Assembly: GCA_016788635.1 (NCBI GenBank)
Contig: JAEUSU010000028.1
Location: 1 to 64,000, forward strand
Direction of reading: 5' to 3'
Source: Flavobacteriales bacterium
GTDB taxonomy: Bacteria > Bacteroidota > Bacteroidia > Flavobacteriales_F > PHOS-HE28
DNA length: 64,000 nt
The notes below the pieces were generated by a model, which was given only the letters and a program-made list of their open reading frames with translations, had not been told where the DNA came from and searched no databases. This document shows positions 1 through 9,729 of this stretch, piece after piece (position 1 is the first letter of the stretch; each line of letters starts with the position of its first letter). The translations under genes and the position numbers were made by a program.

Positions 1-236
1 CCATCGGGATCGAAATGGCAGGGACCGGTCCATCGCTCCTGCTCCAGGGACCCTTTCCATCCGATGCCGCCCGAGCGGTCCGTCTCGACCTCATTATGCA
101 GGATGACCTCACCGTTCCGCCCGAATGAGAGGACCTGCACATAGATGACACCTGAAATGGACCCACCGTTGTACATGTCCGTGAGCACGAGCGGTCCTGT
201 TCGGAACGTCATGCCCAACACCTTGGTGATCTCCAT
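1..236 (-). CDS. Hypothetical protein, N-terminal part, cut by the window edge
   Basis: An open reading frame starts with ATG at 236 and runs without a stop to base 1, giving at least 78 residues beginning MEITKVLGMTF. It begins 23 bases downstream of the ettA stop on the same strand, so the two are probably co-transcribed. No signal peptide or membrane segment is visible. The visible part is mixed polar with several Gly and Trp residues, typical of a small beta-rich soluble protein. I do not recognise the family. The absence of stops over the whole stretch and the position right behind ettA support it being real, but only the first part can be seen. Confidence 0.45.
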   Translation of the reverse strand, partial: MEITKVLGMTFRTGPLVLTDMYNGGSISGVIYVQVLSFGRNGEVILHNEVETDRSGGIGWKGSLEQERWTGPCHFDPD

Positions 237-259
237 GGCCTTGAGCCTGTACGGACCGC

Positions 260-1951
<1,692 letters not shown>

Positions 1952-2029
1952 GTCTGATCGTGCTGGTTCGCTGTTCGTGTAAGCTATGGTGTGGGCCATG
2001 CAAGCCCCCCACCGGTCGGGAACGACTTT

Positions 2030-3607
2030 CTACCGGGTCCCGAACGGAGCTCCCTTTCCGTTCCGGGCCGCGAAGATCTGCGATCCATCCCGTTCCCCGA
2101 CCAGTTCGGGTGCGGAAAACGCCTCCGGATCGAGCTGATGCAGCCGGAGCACCTGGTCCACGCTCCAATCCTTGCGGTCACTGAGCACAACGTAGACCTT
2201 GCCATCCGCTCCCGGAGCCCCCTTCAACTGAATGAGGGGAACGCCCTCGGTCCGCAACACGAACCGGGCCACGGCATCGGTCCGTGGTTCACCTACCACG
2301 CGGTCGCCCGCTTCCAATATCGGTCTGACCTGTTTCACCAATTGTACCACCTCTTTCTGGCGCGGAACACGGTCCTGAATAACATGCATACCGAAAAGAC
2401 CGAGCGCAACGAACAGCACTAAACTGGCGGCCGCAGATCGTTCCCGCTTACCCAGCGAAGGGAATACCTTGTCCTGGAGGAACTTCAGCAAGTAGAACAG
2501 CGCAATGGCCGAACTCAAGTGGAAAATGAACAGGGTGTACAACCACTTCCTAGGCTGCCCCACATCGGCGATGACCAGGACCATGGGCACCGCGCCCAAG
2601 AGCATGGCCAGCAACAATGTCCTGAACTTGGTGGAGATGTAAGCCGCGTGGACAACCCCTATGAAACCCAACAAGGCTATCCATACCGTTGCGGTATCCG
2701 AGAGGTACACCCAAAGGTCCAAGGCAGCATCGGTGTGCCCGACCACAAAGCGGCCCCAGTTCCGCTCGGCATGATCGCCTTGCCTGAAGACCTGGTCAAC
2801 TCCCTGGTCAAGGATGACCGGTAAGTAAAGCAGCACTGCCAAGGCCAGTGTCAGAACGAACGAGAGCCCCAATCGCAATAACCGACCATCCAGCGAACGC
2901 TCATAATTGACCAAGAGCGAAAGGAGCACCCAGATGTAGACCATGAGCATTCCATAGATGGCCGTGGGCACGGACCAGATGCCCAAGGCTGCACACACGC
3001 CCATCAGAAGTCCAGAGAACAGGTTATCCTCCTTGATGAAATGCCGGCCAGCCAACAAGGCCATCACCATGAACAACCAGGCCAGGCTAAAGCCTCGAGC
3101 AAGGGCCGAATACTCTACCAGCCCGCCGGAACCGGCCACCAAGGCCAAGGCCATGAGCGCGATGTAACGATTGAACATGGCCCTGACGAACAGGTAGAAC
3201 AAGGGCATGACGAGCACACCGGCGATGTAGGCCGGTAGCCGCACGGATACCAACGACACGCCGAAGATGCCGGTGCTCAACTTCACCAGCAGCGTGTACA
3301 GGATATGGTTGGTGTAGTGGCTCAGGTCGCCGACCAACCGGCCTACTGGAAGGGTGGCGAAACGCAGGTAGCCAATGGCCTCGTCGGTGGTGATGGGTTG
3401 GAAGAGCATCCACCCACGCAGCAAGGCCCCACCGATGACCAGCAGCGCCACCCAACGCTTGTGCGGCGTGGAGGTCCGTTTAGTGTACCGCTCCCGCACG
3501 TCGCGGAGGTCGGCAACGAACCGTTGCCACGCACTGCCCTGCACCACACGTGCGGACGAGCGTGACCTGCGCCCTTTGCGCGACGACTCGTAATAATTCT
3601 CCGACAT
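2030..3607 (-). CDS. GT39-like polytopic membrane glycosyltransferase
   Basis: This 525-residue protein has a basic cytosolic N terminus of about 50 residues followed by roughly ten hydrophobic segments. An acidic Asp-Glu pair sits in the first periplasmic loop (TTDEAIGY, D75-E76), which is the layout of GT-C enzymes of the GT39/ArnT/PMT group. These use a polyprenyl-phosphate sugar to modify lipids or proteins on the outer face of the membrane. The segment after the last TM region, about 100 residues, is a soluble periplasmic tail. It lies 42 bases downstream of a small membrane-anchored protein on the same strand and probably shares its transcript. The acceptor and the sugar cannot be read from sequence. 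Confidence 0.7.
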   Translation of the reverse strand: MSENYYESSRKGRRSRSSARVVQGSAWQRFVADLRDVRERYTKRTSTPHKRWVALLVIGGALLRGWMLFQPITTDEAIGYLRFATLPVGRLVGDLSHYTNHILYTLLVKLSTGIFGVSLVSVRLPAYIAGVLVMPLFYLFVRAMFNRYIALMALALVAGSGGLVEYSALARGFSLAWLFMVMALLAGRHFIKEDNLFSGLLMGVCAALGIWSVPTAIYGMLMVYIWVLLSLLVNYERSLDGRLLRLGLSFVLTLALAVLLYLPVILDQGVDQVFRQGDHAERNWGRFVVGHTDAALDLWVYLSDTATVWIALLGFIGVVHAAYISTKFRTLLLAMLLGAVPMVLVIADVGQPRKWLYTLFIFHLSSAIALFYLLKFLQDKVFPSLGKRERSAAASLVLFVALGLFGMHVIQDRVPRQKEVVQLVKQVRPILEAGDRVVGEPRTDAVARFVLRTEGVPLIQLKGAPGADGKVYVVLSDRKDWSVDQVLRLHQLDPEAFSAPELVGERDGSQIFAARNGKGAPFGTR

Positions 3608-3649
3608 GCCCAGGCTGCGGTTATACTTCCAGGTCCGTGAGTAACGACT

Positions 3650-4024
3650 CTAACGGTGCACCTGTGACATGGACACGATGCTGTCCACCACGAACTTGCT
3701 GTGCCCTCGCCATGGCAAGGCGGCCAGGTATTCCCGGTAGTGCAGGTTGAACTGGTTGCCACTGTTCACCATCAGTTCCTGGGCCACTTGGGGGTCCTCC
3801 ACCGAGAACATGAACTCAAAGCTCTCCAGCGTACCGTTCTGGCTCCGGATGCCGGTCTGTATCATCTTGCCTTCGTAGGTCTTGAACAGCACCCCCTTGT
3901 GGACAATGTAGTTCAGTTCACCGGCCTTCACACCGGTGCCGAATACCCAGAAGTACCGCATGTATCCGATCGCTCCGAGCACGAGCACGAGGATCAACAG
4001 GACCTTCCAGAGGTGTTTGCGCAT
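3650..4024 (-). CDS. Small single-TM membrane-anchored protein
   Basis: This 124-residue protein has one strongly hydrophobic N-terminal segment (about residues 6-25) and a soluble domain of about 95 residues that would face the periplasm. The soluble part contains Gly/Thr-rich strands, the segment EGKMIQTGIR and a C-terminal half with many aromatics. Short proteins of this look occur across Bacteroidota and are sometimes mislabelled 6-phosphogluconate dehydrogenase; nothing here supports an oxidoreductase function. It is the first gene of the leftward unit that continues into the GT39-like gene, and it is divergent from padR with 169 bases between the starts. Function unknown. Confidence 0.65.
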   Translation of the reverse strand: MRKHLWKVLLILVLVLGAIGYMRYFWVFGTGVKAGELNYIVHKGVLFKTYEGKMIQTGIRSQNGTLESFEFMFSVEDPQVAQELMVNSGNQFNLHYREYLAALPWRGHSKFVVDSIVSMSQVHR

Positions 4025-4113
4025 GACCTATGCTTTGGGCCGAAGATAGCCCTGCGGGTGCATGCGCAGGGTGGCACCGCTCATCCCCGGCACCTGACCG
4101 TTCATCACTAACC

Positions 4114-4136
4114 AGTACTTTGTTTTGCATAGTACT
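4114..4136. promoter_or_regulatory. Candidate PadR operator: two AGTACT palindromes bracketing the -33 box
   Basis: Two copies of the self-complementary hexamer AGTACT lie at 4114-4119 and 4131-4136, 11 bases apart, one on each side of the TTTTG -33 element at 4123-4127. Paired palindromes overlapping a promoter immediately upstream of a padR gene fit autorepression by a dimeric winged-helix protein. The assignment to PadR is inference from position. Confidence 0.35.
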
Positions 4137-4156
4137 AACCTTTGCCCATATGTTTG
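4123..4156 (+). promoter_or_regulatory. Bacteroidota sigma-A-type promoter of the padR-pspC operon
   Basis: A -33 TTTTG at 4123-4127 and a perfect -7 TATGTTTG (consensus TAnnTTTG) at 4149-4156 are separated by 21 bases, the spacing expected for Bacteroidota. The padR ATG follows 37 bases after the -7 box. Confidence 0.6.
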
Positions 4157-4193
4157 CATCGTCAAGTACCATCCGCAACAGAACACCTGACGC

Positions 4194-4526
4194 ATGAACG
4201 TCGAGAACACCAAGGCACAGATGCGGAAAGGCGTGCTGGAATATTGTATCCTCAGCACCCTTTCGCAGGGAGAGCTGTATCCGTCGGACATCCTGGCCAA
4301 ACTGAAGGAGGCCAAGCTGATCGTGGTGGAAGGCACGCTCTACCCCCTATTGAACCGCCTGAAGGACGCCGGGCTGCTCACCTACCGCTGGGAGGAGTCG
4401 CGCTCGGGCCCGCCACGCAAGTACTACACCCTCACCCCCTTGGGCGAGAAGTTCCTGGCCGAACTGGACCAGACCTGGGATGAATTGAGCCTCGCCGTAA
4501 AAAAGACCACCCGCAGGACGCGTTAA
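4194..4526 (+). CDS. PadR family transcriptional regulator
   Basis: This is a 110-residue winged-helix repressor of the short PadR class. The pattern is diagnostic: MRKGVLEYCILSTL opens helix 1, SDILAKLKEA follows, then GTLYPLLNRLKDAGLL as the recognition region and the wing with SGPPRKYYTLTPLG. A short C-terminal helix would dimerise. It lies 10 bases upstream of a PspC-domain gene. The PadR-PspC pairing is frequent in Bacteroidota and suggests that the regulator controls an envelope-stress membrane protein. It is preceded by a clear promoter with paired AGTACT palindromes, which makes autoregulation likely. The inducing ligand is unknown. Confidence 0.93.
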   Translation: MNVENTKAQMRKGVLEYCILSTLSQGELYPSDILAKLKEAKLIVVEGTLYPLLNRLKDAGLLTYRWEESRSGPPRKYYTLTPLGEKFLAELDQTWDELSLAVKKTTRRTR

Positions 4527-4536
4527 TGAACCACCG

Positions 4537-6315
4537 ATGAAAAAGACCCTCACAGCCAACATCAGCGGCACGGTGTTCCACATTGAAGAGGACGCCTACG
4601 AGCAACTGAGCCGGTACCTCAATACCATTCGCGGCCAATTCGCCAGCACCGATGGACGCGACGAGATCATGGCCGATATCGAGGCCCGCATCGCAGAGCT
4701 CTTCACCGACCTGCTCGGCGGCATACGCAGCGTGGTGACCATAGCCGACGTGGAACAGGTGATCCGCACCATGGGCCGTCCCGAGGACTATGCCGATGGT
4801 GGCACCGAACAAGGCCATACCGGCACCCAACAGGACAACGGCTACCAACAAGGTTCCGGTCGCAAGCGCTTGTTCCGCCATCCGGTGGACAAGTGGGTGG
4901 GCGGTGTGCTCGGTGGTATTGCGGCCTACCTCGGTACCGACCCGCTGTGGATGCGCATCCTCTTCATCCTGCTGTTCATCTTCGGATTGGGCTCCCCCAT
5001 TCTCATCTACCTCATCCTGTGGATCCTGGTGCCTGTAGCGGACAGCGCTGCAGAGCGACTGATGATGGAAGGAGAACCGGTTACCGTGGACAACCTGAAA
5101 CGGGCCTTCGAGGAGGGCGCCGACCGTATGAAGCGCGGGGCGGAACAAATGGCCCGCGAAGCCGACGAACTGGGCCGCAAATGGTCAAGCGAACAGGGAA
5201 GGCAGCGCCAGCGTGAAGCCTTCAGTGGCGTAGAGCGGTTCGCACAGGGCATCGTTGGGGTGCTCGCGAAGATCGTTGGGGTGCTGCTGCTTATTGGTGG
5301 TGCAGTGGTCACCATCGCGTTGTTGGGCCTGCTCATCGGTGGAGGTACCATCACCTATGACAGCCTCATTGGATTGGGCGATATCGCCATGTTCGACCTG
5401 GCCTCCGTGGTGTTCGACAGCGCGCAGCAAGGCATGTGGTTCACAGTGTGCGTGGTACTGCTGGCCCTGATCCCGGCGCTCGGCGCGTTCATCGGTGGAC
5501 TACGCCTGCTCACCGGGCTGCGCGCCCCGCAATGGATGGGATGGCTGATGAGCACTGCATGGATGGCCGCACTGGTGGTGGTGATCATCATCGGCATCCG
5601 TTTGGGCAACGACATGGGCCACGATCAACGCATTATTGAGGAAGTGCCACTGGCCCAACCCGCAGGCCAGACCCTCTACCTGGGTGCCGACGATATGCGC
5701 GGCCTAAGCCATGACGTGAACATGGAATACGACGATGGCCGTGTGAAGTGGGACATGGACGGCCTTCAACTGACCCCGGACAGCATCCACATCGCTTGGG
5801 CCGAGTTGGACGTGAAGCCCAGCCCTGACAGCCTGTTCCACTTGTTGGTTCACCGCAGGGGACATGGTCGCAGTGACAAGATGGCCACCGCACGTGCGAG
5901 CCACATCCGATACAACTACACACAGCAGGATTCCATGGTGCTGTTCTCTCCCTGGGTGAACGTGCCTGCTGGAGACAAACTGCGGGCCCAATATGTGCGC
6001 TTCGTGGTTCAGGTGCCCGTTGGGCGCGCCGTGCACTTCCAGGGCGGCGTTGGCTTCCTGCTGGATGACGTGAAGAATGTGACAAACACGTGGGACGAGG
6101 ACATGGTCGGCCGCACGTGGACCATGACCAGCAACGGTCTCAGCAGCAGCGTGCGTCCAGAGGAAGTGCCGGATGATCTGCCTCTCCCCAAGGAGAGCGG
6201 CTCCGGTAATGCGGCAGCGTCCAACACGACCAGTGCGCAACAAAATACCGAGCGTCAACCGCTGCCCACTACGCTACCGAGCGTGATCTCGCTCCTGGGA
6301 AGTTCCATCCATTGA
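4537..6315 (+). CDS. PspC domain-containing multi-pass membrane protein
   Basis: This 592-residue protein has an N-terminal cytosolic region of about 100 residues. A PspC domain follows at about residues 109-170 (HPVDKWVGGVLGGIAAYLG, then a long hydrophobic helix pair). Next come a charged amphipathic stretch (about 180-225, rich in Arg/Glu/Gln and likely coiled coil) and four more hydrophobic helices (about 230-370). The C-terminal portion, about 220 residues, is predicted outside the cytosol and ends in a Ser/Thr/Pro-rich tail. PspC proteins act in phage-shock-type envelope stress. The gene is co-transcribed with padR, 10 bases upstream, and is followed by a strong hairpin terminator at 6358. 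The exact role of the large C-terminal domain is unknown. Confidence 0.85.
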   Translation: MKKTLTANISGTVFHIEEDAYEQLSRYLNTIRGQFASTDGRDEIMADIEARIAELFTDLLGGIRSVVTIADVEQVIRTMGRPEDYADGGTEQGHTGTQQDNGYQQGSGRKRLFRHPVDKWVGGVLGGIAAYLGTDPLWMRILFILLFIFGLGSPILIYLILWILVPVADSAAERLMMEGEPVTVDNLKRAFEEGADRMKRGAEQMAREADELGRKWSSEQGRQRQREAFSGVERFAQGIVGVLAKIVGVLLLIGGAVVTIALLGLLIGGGTITYDSLIGLGDIAMFDLASVVFDSAQQGMWFTVCVVLLALIPALGAFIGGLRLLTGLRAPQWMGWLMSTAWMAALVVVIIIGIRLGNDMGHDQRIIEEVPLAQPAGQTLYLGADDMRGLSHDVNMEYDDGRVKWDMDGLQLTPDSIHIAWAELDVKPSPDSLFHLLVHRRGHGRSDKMATARASHIRYNYTQQDSMVLFSPWVNVPAGDKLRAQYVRFVVQVPVGRAVHFQGGVGFLLDDVKNVTNTWDEDMVGRTWTMTSNGLSSSVRPEEVPDDLPLPKESGSGNAAASNTTSAQQNTERQPLPTTLPSVISLLGSSIH

Positions 6316-6357
6316 ACCCGCGCCGGCGCAGTGAGGGCTGAACACCGCGCGGGTCCT

Positions 6358-6395
6358 ATCGCCCTGTCCGCTTCTGTGGACGGGGCGATCTTCTT
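6358..6395 (+). terminator. Hairpin terminator after pspC
   Basis: Twelve-base arms at 6358-6369 and 6378-6389 pair with a single G-U wobble around an 8-base loop and are followed by a T-rich run (CTTCTT). It lies between the convergent pspC and Omp28-like genes and could serve both. Confidence 0.65.
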
Positions 6396-6404
6396 ATCCA
6401 CCGA

Positions 6405-7751
6405 TCAGTTCAGCTTCACAACGCGGCCATGGCGCTCTTCGCTGGCCGTGGCGATCCGCACCTGGTAGGTTCCCGCGGGAAGCTTGACCACATCAGCCAC
6501 TTGAAGGGAGGCACCCGGCATCAGCACCACTTGCTGTTCCAGCACCGCACGACCATCGGCTGCGATCACCGTAAGCGTGGCCTGGCCCGTCATATCGGGC
6601 ACATCCACCGTAAAGTGGTCCACTATAGGGTTGGGGGCGATACGGCAAAGGGCATTCCTGGTCATACCTTCCGGAACTCCGACCGGCAACAGGCCACCCT
6701 TGGCCACATTCAGTGTATAGGCCGTAGCACCTTGGCGATGGGTGATGTAGCCGACCACACGCAGGTTGCTGATGTTCCATTCAGCGGGTACCGACCGTGT
6801 GAACGTGTGGCTGTAATTCGTACCGGCCACTGGTGCTGAAGGCACTGCGCTCGGGACGCCGAGGGTACCTCCCATCACGTCGCGCACGATCTGCTCGTGC
6901 ATGTAATTGGCCGGTGCATTGTTCTGGGTGCCGGACATGTTGTCCTCCAATAGGTACGCGTTCAGGGTGAAGTCGCCATTGAATGCCGTTTGGAAGTTGG
7001 CCGTGACCGTGACCGTGAGGTCGCGCGTCCACTCGTTCACCGTGGCGTTCACCGAGATGGAAACGGGAGACACCCCCTGCAACCGAGCCTGCGTTTGGGC
7101 ATCCCACTGGTCGTGGTCCGGGTTGGGTGCATACATCCCATACTCCCCTTGGTCCAGCACACCGGCCGGGGTGTAGGTAACATTGTACTGGTTGAAGTAT
7201 TGCGTGCTTGATGGTGAGGAATACTCATCCGCCGCATGATGCTTGGCCACCACGATGTGCGGGTCGGTGTTCAACAGGTTGCCCATGGTGTTGGCGGGCG
7301 GGCAGTATGGGCACCAAGTGCCGGTCCACGCGTCCAACAAGACCGCCTTCTCGCTCCACTGGGAGATCGCGGAAACGGGGAAGAACAAGGTGTCGTTCGC
7401 CGGGTTGGTCTCCCCGAAGGTGACCACCCAGATCTTCAGCATGCCAGTTCCCGCCGTAACTGGCGCAAAGGCCGTCGGATGCGTGTACGGCCAATACTGG
7501 TTTCCGGTGATGCCGGTGGTGTTCTGCCAGAACCCTTCGTTCACAGCACCATTACCCCAACGCCAATCCACGCGGAAAGTGAACAACGGCGAACTGCTGA
7601 AGTTGCGGACCCGGACATCGATCGAGTTCGTGGAACCCGTGCGGATGAAGCGGGGGATGTAGTAGTTGGTGAGGTAGGCATCCTGCGCGCCGGCCGCAGC
7701 CGCAGTGGTGAACAAGGAGGCCATCAACAGGGAACGGAGCATTCCGCGCAT
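6405..7751 (-). CDS. Secreted Omp28-like thioredoxin-fold protein with T9SS type A sorting domain
   Basis: With the ATG at 7751 the 448-residue product begins with a clean signal peptide (MRGMLRSLLMASLF then an Ala-rich stretch ending AGA-QD). A beta-sandwich-like N-terminal part is followed by an Omp28-type thioredoxin-like region with the motif TWCPYCPP (Cys about residues 147 and 150), then another beta domain. The C-terminal segment of about 75 residues, from NPIVDHFTVDVP to the end with a terminal RVVKLN, is a type A T9SS sorting domain. The protein should be exported by Sec, moved by the type IX system and attached to or released from the surface. An intact CxxC suggests disulfide chemistry outside the cell. 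An upstream in-frame start at 7829 would bury the signal peptide. Confidence 0.85.
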   Translation of the reverse strand: MRGMLRSLLMASLFTTAAAAGAQDAYLTNYYIPRFIRTGSTNSIDVRVRNFSSSPLFTFRVDWRWGNGAVNEGFWQNTTGITGNQYWPYTHPTAFAPVTAGTGMLKIWVVTFGETNPANDTLFFPVSAISQWSEKAVLLDAWTGTWCPYCPPANTMGNLLNTDPHIVVAKHHAADEYSSPSSTQYFNQYNVTYTPAGVLDQGEYGMYAPNPDHDQWDAQTQARLQGVSPVSISVNATVNEWTRDLTVTVTANFQTAFNGDFTLNAYLLEDNMSGTQNNAPANYMHEQIVRDVMGGTLGVPSAVPSAPVAGTNYSHTFTRSVPAEWNISNLRVVGYITHRQGATAYTLNVAKGGLLPVGVPEGMTRNALCRIAPNPIVDHFTVDVPDMTGQATLTVIAADGRAVLEQQVVLMPGASLQVADVVKLPAGTYQVRIATASEERHGRVVKLN

Positions 7752-7838
7752 AAGCTGGGGATTCGTGGTGGACGAAGGTAATCCGCCGATCTTGGTCGTT
7801 ATGCAGGACCTTACCTTCGTGCCTTGCATTCACAACCC

Positions 7839-8885
7839 ATGAGCAAAGCCTCCAAGATCAAGCAGTTCGACCCGAACAGCCCCGCTTCGGCCAATGCCAA
7901 CATCTATGGTCTTCCCTTCACGGCCGAAGAGAGCGACATTGTGCTCGTCCCCGTGCCTTGGGAAGTGACCACAAGCTATGGCGGTGGTACTTCGCATGGC
8001 CCGGCGGCAATCCGCGAGGCCAGCTTCCAAGTGGACCTGTACCACCCGGAGTTCCCTGACCTGTGGAAACGCGGCATCCATATGGACGAGGTGCCCAAGG
8101 CCCTGTTGGAGCAAAGCAAGGCGCTGAAGAAGGAGGCCGCCCACGTGATCGACCTGCTGGTGAACGGCGGCAACGAAAAGCAGAAGACCCGTGCCCAGAA
8201 GGCCTTGGAGATGGTGAATGCAGAGTGCGCTGTGATGAACGATTGGGTGGAACAGCGCTGTGGCTACTGGATGGACCAAGGTAAAATGGTGGGCCTTGTG
8301 GGTGGCGACCACAGCACACCGCTAGGCCTCTTCCGCGCCCAGGCAGCTCGCCACAAGAAGTTCAGCATCCTTCACATTGATGCGCACCTCGATCTGCGCA
8401 TCGCCTACGAAGGCTTCACCTATAGCCACGCCAGCATCCTGTACAACGCACTTTCCATCAAACAACTGGACAGGGTCGTGAGCGTGGGCATCCGCGACTT
8501 CTGCGCTCAGGAGAACGACGTGTTCCTTAAGGAAAAAGGACGTGTCCGGGTTGTACGCAGCGCCGATATCCGTCGCCAGCAGTTCGACGGCGTGACGTGG
8601 AAAGAGCAATGCGACGCGATCATCGAAGCCCTTCCGGAAAAGGTGCACATCAGTTTCGACATTGATGGCCTCGACCCCACCCTATGCCCCAACACGGGCA
8701 CTCCGGTGCCGGGCGGTTTCCAGTTCGAGGAAGCCACCTACCTGTTGTCGCGGTTGGCCCGCAAACGCACCATCATCGGCTTCGACCTGGTGGAGGTGAC
8801 ACCGGGCAAGGATGAATGGGACGCCAACGTGGGCGCACGCCTGCTTTGGCACCTGTGCGGCGTAATGGCCGGCCGAAAGGCCTAA
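7839..8885 (+). CDS. Agmatinase/arginase-family ureohydrolase
   Basis: This 348-residue enzyme of the binuclear manganese ureohydrolase fold hydrolyses a guanidino compound to urea or releases ammonia from a formimino group. The metal ligands are all present: GGDHS (about residue 158), DAHLD (181-185) and SFDIDGLDP (about 273-281). An insertion rich in Lys and Glu at about residues 85-125 is longer than in agmatinases of proteobacteria but usual for the Bacteroidota agmatinase-like family. Substrate (agmatine, arginine, formiminoglutamate or another guanidine) cannot be fixed from motifs. The ATG at 7839 was preferred to a TTG five codons earlier. The stop overlaps that of the convergent dsbA-like gene by four bases. 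Confidence 0.88.
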   Translation: MSKASKIKQFDPNSPASANANIYGLPFTAEESDIVLVPVPWEVTTSYGGGTSHGPAAIREASFQVDLYHPEFPDLWKRGIHMDEVPKALLEQSKALKKEAAHVIDLLVNGGNEKQKTRAQKALEMVNAECAVMNDWVEQRCGYWMDQGKMVGLVGGDHSTPLGLFRAQAARHKKFSILHIDAHLDLRIAYEGFTYSHASILYNALSIKQLDRVVSVGIRDFCAQENDVFLKEKGRVRVVRSADIRRQQFDGVTWKEQCDAIIEALPEKVHISFDIDGLDPTLCPNTGTPVPGGFQFEEATYLLSRLARKRTIIGFDLVEVTPGKDEWDANVGARLLWHLCGVMAGRKA

Positions 8886-9538
8886 CGCGTCCCCCAGGCC
8901 TGTTGAAGCGCGCCGAGGAAGGTGGAATGGTCCTGCGCGCCGCTTACGGCGAACCGTCGATCGAACACGAAGAACGGCACACCGCGCACACCGATACCGC
9001 GTGCTTCCTGCTCGTCGGCGCGAACCTCTGCGGTAAAAGCGGTAGTGCTCAGCATCTGGGCCACTTCGCCCCCATCAAGCCCTGCTTCGGAACCCAACCT
9101 GATCAAGGTGGGCACATCGGCAAGGTGTGCACCTTCCGTGAAATAGGCCTTGAACAACCGCTCCTTCATGGCATCGCCAAGCCCTTTCGTCTTGGCGAAC
9201 TGCAGTAGGCGGTGCGCATCGAAACTGCTGCCCATCACGGCGATGTCCATGTTGTAGGTGAGCCCGACCGTATTGGCCCGCTCCACCACACCTGCCACCC
9301 GTGCCTTGGCATCGTCGCGGGTGCCACCGTACTTGGTCGCAAGCATGCCATACATGTCGTGCTCGCTGCGTGCTGGTGCTTGTGGATCAAGCTCGAAGCT
9401 GCGCCAGATCACGTTCACCTTGTCCCGTTCAGGGAAATGGGACAACGCCCGTTCGAACTCACGTTTGCCGATGTAACAGAACGGACAGACCACATCGCTC
9501 CAGATCTCTACCGTCAGTGTTTGTTCAATGTTCTTCAT
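8882..9538 (-). CDS. FrnE-like DsbA family oxidoreductase
   Basis: This 218-residue thioredoxin-fold protein has the active site VVCPFCYIGK (C18, C21) right after the first strand. A long helical insertion follows, and the cis-proline region GVRGVPFFVFD comes near the C terminus. This is the cytosolic FrnE/2-hydroxychromene-2-carboxylate isomerase-like branch of DsbA; no signal peptide is present when the start is taken at the ATG at 9538 (MKNIEQTLTVEIWSD). In other organisms FrnE acts as a disulfide isomerase in oxidative-stress protection. An ATG at 9610 would add 24 residues that do not look like family sequence. The gene is convergent with the ureohydrolase gene. Confidence 0.9.
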   Translation of the reverse strand: MKNIEQTLTVEIWSDVVCPFCYIGKREFERALSHFPERDKVNVIWRSFELDPQAPARSEHDMYGMLATKYGGTRDDAKARVAGVVERANTVGLTYNMDIAVMGSSFDAHRLLQFAKTKGLGDAMKERLFKAYFTEGAHLADVPTLIRLGSEAGLDGGEVAQMLSTTAFTAEVRADEQEARGIGVRGVPFFVFDRRFAVSGAQDHSTFLGALQQAWGTR

Positions 9539-9729
9539 GTTCAATGCGATCGAGGCCGAATGATATGCGATGGATGGTTCCCGCGCTTTAAGCAATCCCC
9601 CCCTCTGCACCTATGCGCTCGTTCGCTGGGCGCAAAGGTGGGCGGCGCGCTCAACACCCCAACGTGAAGAATTGTCAAGTCAGCACGTGCGTTGACAAGA
9701 GTACTTGGGGTTGCTTTACCTACTGAACC

